Assembly (NCBI GenBank): GCA_028698995.1
Contig: JAQVVM010000001.1
Location: forward strand, 103,200 to 167,199
From: Bacteroidales bacterium
GTDB lineage: Bacteria > Bacteroidota > Bacteroidia > Bacteroidales > PXBB01
Direction of reading: 5' to 3'
DNA length: 64,000 bases
This document shows, piece by piece, positions 25,862-34,253 of the stretch. The first letter of the stretch is position 1, and each line of letters opens with the position of its first letter. The notes under the pieces were generated by a model. It was not told the origin of the DNA and searched no databases. It saw only the letters and a list, made by a program, of their open reading frames with translations. Position numbers and translations under genes: made by a program.

Positions 25862-27409
25862 ATGCAAAAACTTAAGTTTTTCTTAACAACCGAATTTATA
25901 CCTTCTTCAAGAGGGAAGGTGTTCTTTTTTGTAATTGCACTTCTTTTCAATCTGTTTTGGTTGAATGTAGCTAAAACTACCCATAATCCTGATGGCAAGG
26001 AAATATTCTTCCGTTCTGGTGTAGAGATGGAAAAGGATTTGTTTGCAGCCGAAAATTTTATAGAACATGGCTCTTTTTATTTCGGTAAAAACTTTAGAGG
26101 GGAAGAAGATTTCACTTATCGCATGCCGGGGCAACTTTTTGTATATCTGCCTTTTCGACTGTTTCTGAGTATTGAAAACACTATGTGGGCGTTTGTAATT
26201 TTTAATTTGCTTTTAGGGGCTCTGGCATCCGTGCTATTGGCTCTCATTGTTTTAAGTCTGACAAAAGATTATCGGTTTTTTTATTTAGCTTTTATATTGT
26301 TTTTAGGAAGCGGATATGTACAACATTATAATTTTGGAGCAGGAAGAGAAGCTACAACCACTTACATAATGGTAATTGCTTTTTATCTTTTTATTAATTG
26401 GTTGAATAAAAGGAAAATATATCAACTTCTTTTGTTCTCTTTATTGCTTACATGGTGTATTCTATACCGCCCATTTATGGGATTGCCAATATTTCTGATT
26501 TTTGGTATTATTATTATCAAACAATGGAAATCAAACCAAAAGTTTCCCTTAAAATCGTTTGCCATATTATTTCTCCCTTCCTTTCTCTTTTTCTCATATT
26601 GGATACCAAGAAACTATATCCTTACAAAAAGATTTATTCCGTTAGAGACAGTCTATTTAGGTTATGCACACTCTTACAGAGCAATTTCCGTTTTAGTCGG
26701 TACTTGGGCCGGTGAAACATTACCTTGGGTTAAAAACTCTGAAGCAGCATGGTTTAATCCCGCACATTGGAATGGGGGTGCTTTAGTTAATGATAGTGTA
26801 CTCCCCGATTTTCTTTTTAATGATGTTTTAACATTAGACACTTTAAAAAAAGCGAGGAATTATTATTGGTTTGCTCACGATACCGCTAATTATACGTTTG
26901 AAGAAAGAATACTCTGGGATACTAAAGCTACAGCTATTCTTGATAAATTCATTTCTTTTCAGAGGGAAGAATACCCCTTTCGTGCCTATTTAGGGGCAAA
27001 GATGATTCTTTTATCTCGTTTCTTATACCAGCCCATAGGTATACCTGTCAAAACACTCAAGTATCCCTTGAATGTTTTTCTTGCTTTTACATCTTCTTTT
27101 ATCAATCTATTGCTGATTATTGGTGGATTTATAGCTTCGTTTGTGTTAATTTTTAAAAGGAATAAAGATATGGTCCTGACTTTTTCATTGATATCAGCGC
27201 TTTATCTGACCTTATTATTTCCTCTTTTTTTTGATATTGAACTGCGGCGCATAGCTCATGCCATTCCTTTTCTGCTTGTCAACATCCTTTGTGTAGTTAA
27301 ATATTCGTACCACAAATATAAGAAAGCAACTACAATCTTTAGTTTTTTATTCTTTTTTGCATTAATATATTTTTCTGTTTTGGTGTGCAAAACCTATATT
27401 AATTGGTAG
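25862..27409 (+). CDS. Multi-pass membrane protein, possible GT39/GT-C-like glycosyltransferase
   Basis: A 515-residue protein with about ten or eleven hydrophobic helices. Between helix 1 and the next is an extracytoplasmic loop with EMEKDLFAAENFIEHGSFYFG and TYRMPGQLFVYLPFRLF. Acidic residues plus a 'YRMPG.P'-like element occur in GT39-type mannosyltransferases and ArnT relatives (there often 'R.PGYP'). No family is certain. It opens the polysaccharide or lipid-sugar cluster that runs to 31166. A second large soluble loop lies near residues 285-350. A TATTTTTG element at 25833-25840 could be part of a promoter. Confidence 0.72.
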   Translation: MQKLKFFLTTEFIPSSRGKVFFFVIALLFNLFWLNVAKTTHNPDGKEIFFRSGVEMEKDLFAAENFIEHGSFYFGKNFRGEEDFTYRMPGQLFVYLPFRLFLSIENTMWAFVIFNLLLGALASVLLALIVLSLTKDYRFFYLAFILFLGSGYVQHYNFGAGREATTTYIMVIAFYLFINWLNKRKIYQLLLFSLLLTWCILYRPFMGLPIFLIFGIIIIKQWKSNQKFPLKSFAILFLPSFLFFSYWIPRNYILTKRFIPLETVYLGYAHSYRAISVLVGTWAGETLPWVKNSEAAWFNPAHWNGGALVNDSVLPDFLFNDVLTLDTLKKARNYYWFAHDTANYTFEERILWDTKATAILDKFISFQREEYPFRAYLGAKMILLSRFLYQPIGIPVKTLKYPLNVFLAFTSSFINLLLIIGGFIASFVLIFKRNKDMVLTFSLISALYLTLLFPLFFDIELRRIAHAIPFLLVNILCVVKYSYHKYKKATTIFSFLFFFALIYFSVLVCKTYINW

Positions 27410-27488
27410 AGGAAATCTTTTCAAAAATAACGTCACAAGCCAAAGTTTTATTAAATTTGCGTAAATTATTTTGTTAAAAATATTCTCT

Positions 27489-28121
27489 ATGCAAGATCTG
27501 TATTTATTCCCTTTTAATGGTAATGCTTTGGAAGCTGTTAACTGCATTGATAAGGGAAAATACAAACTTATGGGGTTTGTTGATGATACACCCGAAAAAC
27601 AAGGTCAAATTGCTTGGGGTTTTCAGGTTTTCTCCAGAGAAGTATTGACGGAAAATAACCATGCCAAAGTGTTGGCAGTTCCGGGTAGTCCATCATCTTA
27701 CATTCATCGCACTGAGATTATTACTAAGCTCGGTATATCTGAAGAACGATTTGTCACAATTATTCACCCCTTAGCCTCAGTATCGCCTTTTGCAAAAATT
27801 GGATATAATGTACTTATAATGGCTGGTGTTGTGATAACGAGCAATGCCGTTATTGGAAATCATGTGTGCATTCTGCCAAATACGGTTGTTCACCATGATT
27901 CTATTATTGAAGATTACAGCCTTATCGGATCTAATGTAACAATTGCAGGAAATTCAATTATTAAAAGTAACTGCTATGTAGGATCTGGTACATCAATTAT
28001 TAATGGTGTAACTGTAGGAGCCTTCTCATTGATAGGACTTGGTAGTAATGTAATTACTAGTATACCTGAAAATAGTAAAGTAGTGGGTAATCCCGGACGT
28101 GTAATCGGTAAAATAATATGA
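27489..28121 (+). CDS. PglD/NeuD-like sugar O/N-acetyltransferase (left-handed beta-helix)
   Basis: A 210-residue enzyme. The N-terminal PglD-type nucleotide-sugar-binding domain (MGFVDDTPEKQGQ, VLAVPGSPSSYIHRTEII) is followed by the hexapeptide left-handed beta-helix (VLIMAGVVITSNAVIGNHVCIL, SNVTIAGNSIIKSNCYVGSGTSI) and the end VVGNPGRVIGKI. His in NTVVHHD is the likely catalytic base. The first loop (LFPFNGNALEAV) is not the usual 'GAGGHAKVV'. It would acetylate an amino- or hydroxy-sugar nucleotide. The track starts at a TTG at 27471, but the ATG at 27489 is preferred; a TAAATTTG -7 element lies at 27452-27459. The stop overlaps the next start by four bases. Confidence 0.85.
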   Translation: MQDLYLFPFNGNALEAVNCIDKGKYKLMGFVDDTPEKQGQIAWGFQVFSREVLTENNHAKVLAVPGSPSSYIHRTEIITKLGISEERFVTIIHPLASVSPFAKIGYNVLIMAGVVITSNAVIGNHVCILPNTVVHHDSIIEDYSLIGSNVTIAGNSIIKSNCYVGSGTSIINGVTVGAFSLIGLGSNVITSIPENSKVVGNPGRVIGKII

Positions 28122-29059
28122 AAAAAGATTTAACCATAATAATCCCATTTTTGAATGAATCAGAAAATCTTCCTATACTTGTAAGGGAGCTGAATGTTTT
28201 TTTATCGGATAAATCTTTGAATGCTGAAGTTATCTTTGTTGATGATGGTTCAGTGGACGATTCAACAGATGTTTTAAAAAAGCAGGAATTTAAATCATTT
28301 GAAGTTAAATTGATCAAGCTTTCCCGAAATTTTGGTTCTCATGCTGCTTTAAGGGCAGGTATTAAGAATGCAACCGGAGATAAAATATGTTTTATTTATG
28401 CTGATTTGCAAGACCCTTTGAATGTGATTGAGAAAATGTATGTTGAGATGGTCAATTCGTTTGATATTGTTTGGGGGCACCGAAATTCAACAGCTTATGG
28501 ATTTTTTGAAGGCCTCTTTTCAGGCATTTATAATAGCTTGATGAAGCGGTTTGTTCATTCCGGATTTCCTAAAACCGGCTTTGATATTGTTATGTTTAAC
28601 CAAAAAGTTAAAAGAGAATTAGACGATAATATTGAGAATAATTCATCAATTTTTATACAAATACTTTTAATGGGCTTTAAACAAAGTAGTATAAGTTACG
28701 ATAAAGTTAAACGTGAAAGAGGGAAATCTAAATGGACATTAGGGAAAAAAATTAAGCTGTTTGTTGATTCTTTTGTGGCATTTTCTTTTGCTCCAATTAG
28801 ATTTGTAACAACTATTGGTATTTTGTTTTTTGTTTTTGGGATAATATATGCGCTTTTTATTGTCTTTTATCAGATATTTGTTGGAGGCTTAATGCTGGGT
28901 TGGCCTACATTAATTTTTGTAATTATGATAGGTTTTGGTACAACCAATATATCTCTTGGCATTATTGCAGAATATTTATGGCGTACTTTAGATGCATCTC
29001 GAAAAAGAAAGGTTTTTATTATAGACGAAATTATTGATTTAAAAAAAGAAAGTAAATGA
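28118..29059 (+). CDS. Polyprenyl-phosphate glycosyltransferase (GtrB/ArnC-like GT2)
   Basis: A 313-residue enzyme that should transfer a sugar from a nucleotide to undecaprenyl phosphate at the inner membrane. The GT2 domain begins DLTIIIPFLNESENLP and has FVDDGSVDDST, LSRNFGSHAALRAGI and the metal site YADLQDP. Near residue 195 is VKRERGKSKWTLGKKIKL, matching the 'R..G.SK...' element of this group. Two C-terminal transmembrane helices follow (about residues 230-290). It overlaps the PglD-like gene and the next SDR gene by four bases each, so the three are translationally coupled. Confidence 0.92.
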   Translation: MKKDLTIIIPFLNESENLPILVRELNVFLSDKSLNAEVIFVDDGSVDDSTDVLKKQEFKSFEVKLIKLSRNFGSHAALRAGIKNATGDKICFIYADLQDPLNVIEKMYVEMVNSFDIVWGHRNSTAYGFFEGLFSGIYNSLMKRFVHSGFPKTGFDIVMFNQKVKRELDDNIENNSSIFIQILLMGFKQSSISYDKVKRERGKSKWTLGKKIKLFVDSFVAFSFAPIRFVTTIGILFFVFGIIYALFIVFYQIFVGGLMLGWPTLIFVIMIGFGTTNISLGIIAEYLWRTLDASRKRKVFIIDEIIDLKKESK

Positions 29060-30021
29060 AAAAAATTTTTATGACCGGTGGTTGCGGATTTATTGGGTCT
29101 CATCTTACCGAGCGTCTTGTGGCAGAAGGATATGCTATCAGGATATTTGACAACATGCACCGTAATGCGGCGCAATATACAAGTATTCTTGATCACCCTA
29201 ACGTGGAATTTATTAAAGGTGATATTACTATTCCTGAAGAATTGGAAAAAGCAATGAAAGGTTGTGATATGGTAATTCACATGGCTGCCATTGCAGGTGT
29301 GAGCAGTTATCATAAATTTCCGGCTAGAACAGTTCAGGTTAATCTTATTGGCACTTTTAATGTCATTGAAGCCATAAGAAAAAATGGCATCACGCGCCTT
29401 ATTGACATGTCAACAAGCGAAGTATTTGGTACCGAGGTTGTTGATGTTAGTGAAAACAGCTATTTGCGTATTGGTCCTCCTCACGACAAGAGATGGTCGT
29501 ATGCTGTAAGTAAAATTGCAGGGGAGCAGATGATTTACCGTTATTCTGAAGAATATAACTGGGATGTAACCATTGTAAGACCTTTTAATGTTTATGGCCC
29601 CAGACAGGTAGGTGAGGGTGCTATAAGTAACTTCTGCAAATGGGCTATTGATGGAGAAAGTCTGAAAATTGAGGGACTTGGCAGCTCTATCAGAAGCTGG
29701 TGCTATATTTCAGATTTTATTGATGCTTTGATGTGTTTTATTGAAAAACCCAATAAAAATGCCGAAGCTTTTAATGTGGGATCGCCATGGACTAGTGTTT
29801 CAAATCATTTTCTGGCCGAAACAATACTTAAGTTTGCTCATGAAGACCCCAAAGTAATTATAAAACCTAATATATCCTATCATCCTATGCCTTACACAGA
29901 TATTAAAGTAAGATGGCCCGATATTGGAAAGATGATAAGTACTTACGACTGGAAACCAAAGGTGGGTATTGAAGAAGGTCTCTATAATACCTATAAATGG
30001 TTCAGTGATACTTTTAAATAA
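29056..30021 (+). CDS. NAD-dependent sugar-nucleotide epimerase/dehydratase (extended SDR)
   Basis: A 321-residue enzyme of the extended short-chain dehydrogenase class acting on a nucleotide sugar. The Rossmann motif GGCGFIGSH is at residues 8-16, with the partner acidic residue in IFDNMHRN. The catalytic elements are MSTSEVFG (Ser/Thr) and YAVSK (Tyr, Lys), and RPFNVYGPRQ follows. It resembles dTDP-glucose 4,6-dehydratases and UDP-glucose epimerases, but the exact reaction is not clear from the sequence. It precedes an aminotransferase gene, so making the 4-keto or epimerised substrate for that enzyme is the natural inference. Confidence 0.9.
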   Translation: MKKIFMTGGCGFIGSHLTERLVAEGYAIRIFDNMHRNAAQYTSILDHPNVEFIKGDITIPEELEKAMKGCDMVIHMAAIAGVSSYHKFPARTVQVNLIGTFNVIEAIRKNGITRLIDMSTSEVFGTEVVDVSENSYLRIGPPHDKRWSYAVSKIAGEQMIYRYSEEYNWDVTIVRPFNVYGPRQVGEGAISNFCKWAIDGESLKIEGLGSSIRSWCYISDFIDALMCFIEKPNKNAEAFNVGSPWTSVSNHFLAETILKFAHEDPKVIIKPNISYHPMPYTDIKVRWPDIGKMISTYDWKPKVGIEEGLYNTYKWFSDTFK

Positions 30022-30032
30022 ATCCTCAATTT

Positions 30033-31166
30033 ATGATACCTATTACAAGACCTTGTCTAAATGAAAAAGAAGCACAGGCAGCTTATGACGTGGTTATGTC
30101 TGGTTGGGTTGTGCAGGGGCCAAAGGTCTTAGAATTTGAAGAGGTTTTTGCAGCTTATACAGGCAGTCGTTATGCAATTGCAGTATCCAGTTGCACAACT
30201 GCTTTACATCTGGCACTTAAAGTTGCAGCTATTGGGGTGGGGGATGAGGTAATCTGCCCTTCGATGAGTTATATTGCTACTGCAAACTCTATAGTACATA
30301 GCGGAGCTGTTCCTGTGTTTGCAGAAGTGAAACCTGTTACCTACAACCTTGATATAGAGGATGCAGCAAGACGTATAACGAATAAAACCAAAGCTATTCT
30401 CCTCGTCCATCAGATTGGAATGCCAGCCGACATTGATGGTTTTTCGTCATTATGCAAAAAACATAATTTAATTCTTATTGAAGATGCAGCCTGTGCGCTT
30501 GGATCAGAGTATAAAGGTAAGAGAATTGGCTCTCACAACGATTTGGTTTGTTTTTCGTTTCACCCCCGAAAAGTCATAACAACGGGTGATGGCGGCATGG
30601 TTTGTACAAACAATAAAGCATTTGCGGACAGATTGCGCACTTTACGTCAACACAGCATGGACTTGTCTCCCCTTGATAGACATAACAATGAGAGTAAAAT
30701 GGCTGTAGAAAAATATGATGAAGTTGGATATAATTATCGCATGACAGACATCCAGGCAGCCGTTGGTATTGAACAAATGAAAAAGATGGCAGACATTGTA
30801 TCTTCAAGACGTTCTATTGCCTACAAATACCATGATGCCTTTAAACATATTCATTGGATAGATTTGCCTTATGAACCTTCTAACTGTATCTCAAACTACC
30901 AATCATACAGTATTTATCTGAACAAAAAAGCACCAATAAAAAGGGATGAATTTATGACTATTATGACCCAAAAAGGCATATCTACCCGCAGGGGCATAAT
31001 GACAGCTCACATAGAACGTGCGTATGCTGACCTAAATTATAAATTACCAGTTACAGAAGATTTGTCAGAGAATTCTGTTTTAATTCCGATTTATGCAGGA
31101 TTATCAGAGGAAGACATATCTTATATTATCAGAGCGGTTATTGAACTAGACAATAGAACTAATTAA
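30033..31166 (+). CDS. DegT/DnrJ/EryC1/StrS-family sugar aminotransferase
   Basis: A 377-residue PLP enzyme that puts an amino group on a keto-sugar nucleotide. It begins IPITRPCLNEKE and has the PLP phosphate-binding SSCTTALHLAL, the Asp in IEDAACALG that contacts the pyridine nitrogen, and the Schiff-base Lys in FSFHPRKVITTGDGG. RMTDIQAAVGIEQM is also typical. It follows the SDR gene by 11 bases, in the same cluster. Its 3' end overlaps the convergent RffA-like gene by 8 bases. The product is probably a 3- or 4-amino sugar; which one is not known. Confidence 0.93.
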   Translation: MIPITRPCLNEKEAQAAYDVVMSGWVVQGPKVLEFEEVFAAYTGSRYAIAVSSCTTALHLALKVAAIGVGDEVICPSMSYIATANSIVHSGAVPVFAEVKPVTYNLDIEDAARRITNKTKAILLVHQIGMPADIDGFSSLCKKHNLILIEDAACALGSEYKGKRIGSHNDLVCFSFHPRKVITTGDGGMVCTNNKAFADRLRTLRQHSMDLSPLDRHNNESKMAVEKYDEVGYNYRMTDIQAAVGIEQMKKMADIVSSRRSIAYKYHDAFKHIHWIDLPYEPSNCISNYQSYSIYLNKKAPIKRDEFMTIMTQKGISTRRGIMTAHIERAYADLNYKLPVTEDLSENSVLIPIYAGLSEEDISYIIRAVIELDNRTN

Positions 31167-32304
31167 TTTTCAAAACAGAGTTAACAATAAAATTTTCTAT
31201 TGTTTTGCAAATAAAGCCGACATCAGTAATGCTTAGCTCATAATACATTGGAAGTCGCACTAAAGTGTCAGCAAATTTATCACTCATTGATAAGCTACCG
31301 CCTGAATATTTATCCTTATAATAAGGTGATTTGTGAAGGGATTGATAGTGAAAAACACTGTAAATATTATGCTCTTTTAAATAAGAAATGAGTTCGCTCC
31401 TTATTTGCTCATTCATGCATTGTAAATAGAATATATGTGAATTATTAGTCGCGTAATCAGGAATGACAGGCATTTTAAAAACACCTCTGATTTCAAGCAT
31501 CTTAAGGTTTTTATAATACTCTTGCCATATCTTTGTGCGTTTAGCTTGTATGTCGTCAATATTTTCAAGTTGAGCAAAAAGAAAAGCAGCTAAAATATCC
31601 GAGGGTAGAAACGAAGAACCGGTATCAACCCAGCTATATTTGTCAATTTCACCGCGCCAGAATGCTGCCCTATTGGTGCCCTTTTCCCAAATGATTTCGG
31701 CACGCTTTTCAAATGGTTTGTGATTGATAACGAGCATGCCACCTTCACCACATTGAATATTTTTAGTTTCGTGGAAAGAGAAACAGGCCAGATGCCCAAA
31801 TGAACCTAATGGTTTGCCTTTGTAAAAAGAATGAATAGCATTAGCAGCGTCTTCAATTAACCATAGCTTGTATTTTTTAACAAGACCTGAAATTACATCC
31901 ATGTTGCATGCCACACCCCCATAATGCACACAAATGATGGCTTTAGTGCGAGGTGTAATATTTTTTTCTATCTGGGATTCATCTATGTTCGGATTATCTT
32001 GACGGCTATCAATAAAAACAATTCGAGCTCCTTGCCGAATAAATGCAAGTGCGGTGCTTACATATGTAAATGAAGGCATTATGACTTCATCCCCTGGTTT
32101 AATGTCAATGAGCATTGCCGCCATTTCCAAGGCATCAGTACAAGAAGTTGTTAGTAAACATTTGCCAAAATTGTACTTGTTTTCAAAAAAATGATGACAC
32201 TTTTTTGTAAACTCACCATTGCCAGAAATGTGACCACTGGCAACCGCTTGTTTTATATAGTCAGTTTCTTTACCTGTTAGATAGGGTTTATTAAATGGAA
32301 GCAT
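31159..32304 (-). CDS. rffA: dTDP-4-amino-4,6-dideoxygalactose transaminase (RffA/WecE-like)
   Basis: A 381-residue PLP-dependent aminotransferase. It starts LPFNKPYLTGKETDYIKQA, the usual WecE/RffA opening 'IPFNKP...G.E...I..A'. It has TTSCTDALEMAA, IEDAANAIHS and the Schiff-base Lys in FSFHETKNIQCGEGG, an RffA hallmark. The family converts dTDP-4-keto-6-deoxyglucose to dTDP-4-amino-4,6-dideoxygalactose, used in surface polysaccharides. It is transcribed against the preceding aminotransferase, with 8 bases of 3' overlap, so it is a separate unit. Two different DegT-fold enzymes side by side suggest two amino-sugars or branch choices. Confidence 0.9.
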   Translation of the reverse strand: MLPFNKPYLTGKETDYIKQAVASGHISGNGEFTKKCHHFFENKYNFGKCLLTTSCTDALEMAAMLIDIKPGDEVIMPSFTYVSTALAFIRQGARIVFIDSRQDNPNIDESQIEKNITPRTKAIICVHYGGVACNMDVISGLVKKYKLWLIEDAANAIHSFYKGKPLGSFGHLACFSFHETKNIQCGEGGMLVINHKPFEKRAEIIWEKGTNRAAFWRGEIDKYSWVDTGSSFLPSDILAAFLFAQLENIDDIQAKRTKIWQEYYKNLKMLEIRGVFKMPVIPDYATNNSHIFYLQCMNEQIRSELISYLKEHNIYSVFHYQSLHKSPYYKDKYSGGSLSMSDKFADTLVRLPMYYELSITDVGFICKTIENFIVNSVLKIN

Positions 32305-32479
32305 TTTAATTTTTGGGAAGTTTTCTGTGTTTTATTACTTAGATATTAATATTTGAAAAAATACAAAACCACATTATATTTGTTCAAAAATACAAAGATA
32401 TTAATAGTTGTTGTAAAAATTATCATAACATTAAATCTCAATAAATAAGATATTAATTTAATAGTGTGTATATTTTTCA

Positions 32480-32487
32480 TAAGTTTG
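32480..32487 (+). promoter_or_regulatory. Candidate -7 element for the carboxyltransferase gene
   Basis: TAAGTTTG matches TAnnTTTG and would give a leader of about 30 bases before the ATG at 32524. The -33 TTG is not evident. It sits in a 219-base very AT-rich gap between divergent genes, which otherwise shows only AT-rich sequence. Confidence 0.4.
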
Positions 32488-32523
32488 CATTCAAATATTA
32501 TTTTTTAAAGACAAGATAGAATT

Positions 32524-34236
32524 ATGAAAAAGCAGTTGAAAATCAGAGATTTAACTTTAAGAGATGGTCAACAATCAGCCTTTGCAACGAGGATGAATCA
32601 GAATCAGGTGGATAGGGTTTTACCATATTATAAGGAAGCCGGTTTTTATGCTATGGAAGTGTGGGGTGGAGCTGTTCCGGATTCAATTATGCGTTTTTTG
32701 AATGAAGACCCATGGGAAAGACTTGAATCAATAAAAAATGCAATTGGCGATTCTTCATTACTTACAGCTCTTTCAAGGGGACGTAATTTGTTTGGTTATA
32801 ATCCGTATCCTGAAGAAGTCATTGAAGGTTTCAATCGGAATGCTATCAAGTCGGGTATTGGAATTATGAGGATATTCGATGCTCTTAATGATGTTGACAA
32901 TATGAAGTCAACAATTAAATATGTTAAGGAAAATGGGGGATTAGCTGATTGTGCTGTATGTTTTACAGTTGACCCAAAGTTCTCAAAATCACAAAGATTA
33001 AAGTCTATTTTTAGTGGAAAAAAATTACCTAAGAAAATATTTACAGTAGATTACTTTGTCCGGTTAGCCAAAGAATTGGAAGCTATGGGGGCGGACATGA
33101 TTTCTATTAAAGACATGGCCGGCTTAATAAATCCATCAGTTTCCGGACAGATCATAAGCCAGATGAAAAAAGAAATCAAAATTCCAATTGACTTCCATAC
33201 ACATTGCACCCCAGGCTATGGATTGGCTTCTGTACTTAATGCCATTATAAAGGGCGTTGATATTGTAGATACAAATATTTTTAACTTTTCCGGAGGTCCT
33301 GCTGCTCCAGCTTTTGAGCTTATTCAATTATTTTGCAATAAACTGGGAATTGAAACAGGAGTTAACTTGGAAGCGGTTGTAAAAATAAATAAAATCCTTA
33401 AAACCGTAAGAGAGGAATTGGCAGAATATGACAGTAATAAAATGTTTCCGATAGAATTTGATATTACAAAAGATACCCTGCCTCCCCATATTGACAAACT
33501 TTTTGATGAAGCAATTTTATATGCCCGTCAGGATAATGAAGAGAAACTGTTACAAACAGTCTATGCTATAGAAAAGTACTTCAATTTTCCCGAACCCGAT
33601 GCTCAGGTAAAGTTTGCAGAAATACCAGGTGGTATGTACACCAATATGTTATCTCAATTGAAGCAATTGAAACTTGATCAGCTTTTACCTAAGGTTCTTG
33701 AGACAGTTCCTATTGTTCGTGTTGCTTCCGGTTGTCCTCCACTTGTAACACCCACAAGCCAGATTGTTGGTGTGCAGGCTGTAAATTATGTAATAGACAT
33801 TAATAAAGGTGTACCCCCCTATACAACTAAATCTACACAATATGTTAATTTGGTTAAAGGTGTTTATGGTAAAACTCCAATTCCTGTTGACCCTGATTTC
33901 AGGGAATTTATTTGCGGGCATAAAGAAGAGAAACCCTACGATACATCAAAATACAAAAAACAAAACAATCCTATTTTATCAGAGTTTGGAGATGTAAAAC
34001 TAGCTGAGAATGAAAAAGAAGAACTGCTTCTTGAATTATTTCCTGCTGTAGCTGAACCTTTTCTTAAAAAAAGAAAAGAAGATGATTATTATACAAAAAT
34101 AAATGAAGAAAAGGAAAGAAACCAAAGAAAGTATGAAGAGGCTCGAAAAGCTTTCCAAAACTTAAGTCCTGAAGAAAAAGAAAAAAGGCTTATGGATGGA
34201 CTCTACAATTACAAATGGACTACATTTGATTTGTAA
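32524..34236 (+). CDS. Biotin-dependent carboxyltransferase subunit (OadA / pyruvate carboxylase B-like), no biotin domain
   Basis: A 570-residue protein of the oxaloacetate decarboxylase alpha / pyruvate carboxylase carboxyltransferase class. The HMGL-like TIM barrel opens with RDLTLRDGQQS and has MEVWGGAVPDS, MRIFDALND, MISIKDMAGL and the metal/substrate site DFHTHCTPGYG. The conserved C-terminal half of PYC/OADA follows (EIPGGMYTNML, VRVASGCPPLVTP). The protein ends in a charged helical tail (YKWTTFDL) with no biotinyl 'MKM' domain. The carrier must be a separate protein, as in several Bacteroidetes decarboxylases. The carboxylation or Na+-pump partners are not in the window. The gene converges on the TPR gene with a 17-base gap. 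Confidence 0.9.
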   Translation: MKKQLKIRDLTLRDGQQSAFATRMNQNQVDRVLPYYKEAGFYAMEVWGGAVPDSIMRFLNEDPWERLESIKNAIGDSSLLTALSRGRNLFGYNPYPEEVIEGFNRNAIKSGIGIMRIFDALNDVDNMKSTIKYVKENGGLADCAVCFTVDPKFSKSQRLKSIFSGKKLPKKIFTVDYFVRLAKELEAMGADMISIKDMAGLINPSVSGQIISQMKKEIKIPIDFHTHCTPGYGLASVLNAIIKGVDIVDTNIFNFSGGPAAPAFELIQLFCNKLGIETGVNLEAVVKINKILKTVREELAEYDSNKMFPIEFDITKDTLPPHIDKLFDEAILYARQDNEEKLLQTVYAIEKYFNFPEPDAQVKFAEIPGGMYTNMLSQLKQLKLDQLLPKVLETVPIVRVASGCPPLVTPTSQIVGVQAVNYVIDINKGVPPYTTKSTQYVNLVKGVYGKTPIPVDPDFREFICGHKEEKPYDTSKYKKQNNPILSEFGDVKLAENEKEELLLELFPAVAEPFLKKRKEDDYYTKINEEKERNQRKYEEARKAFQNLSPEEKEKRLMDGLYNYKWTTFDL

Positions 34237-34253
34237 AATCCTATTTTCAAAAT

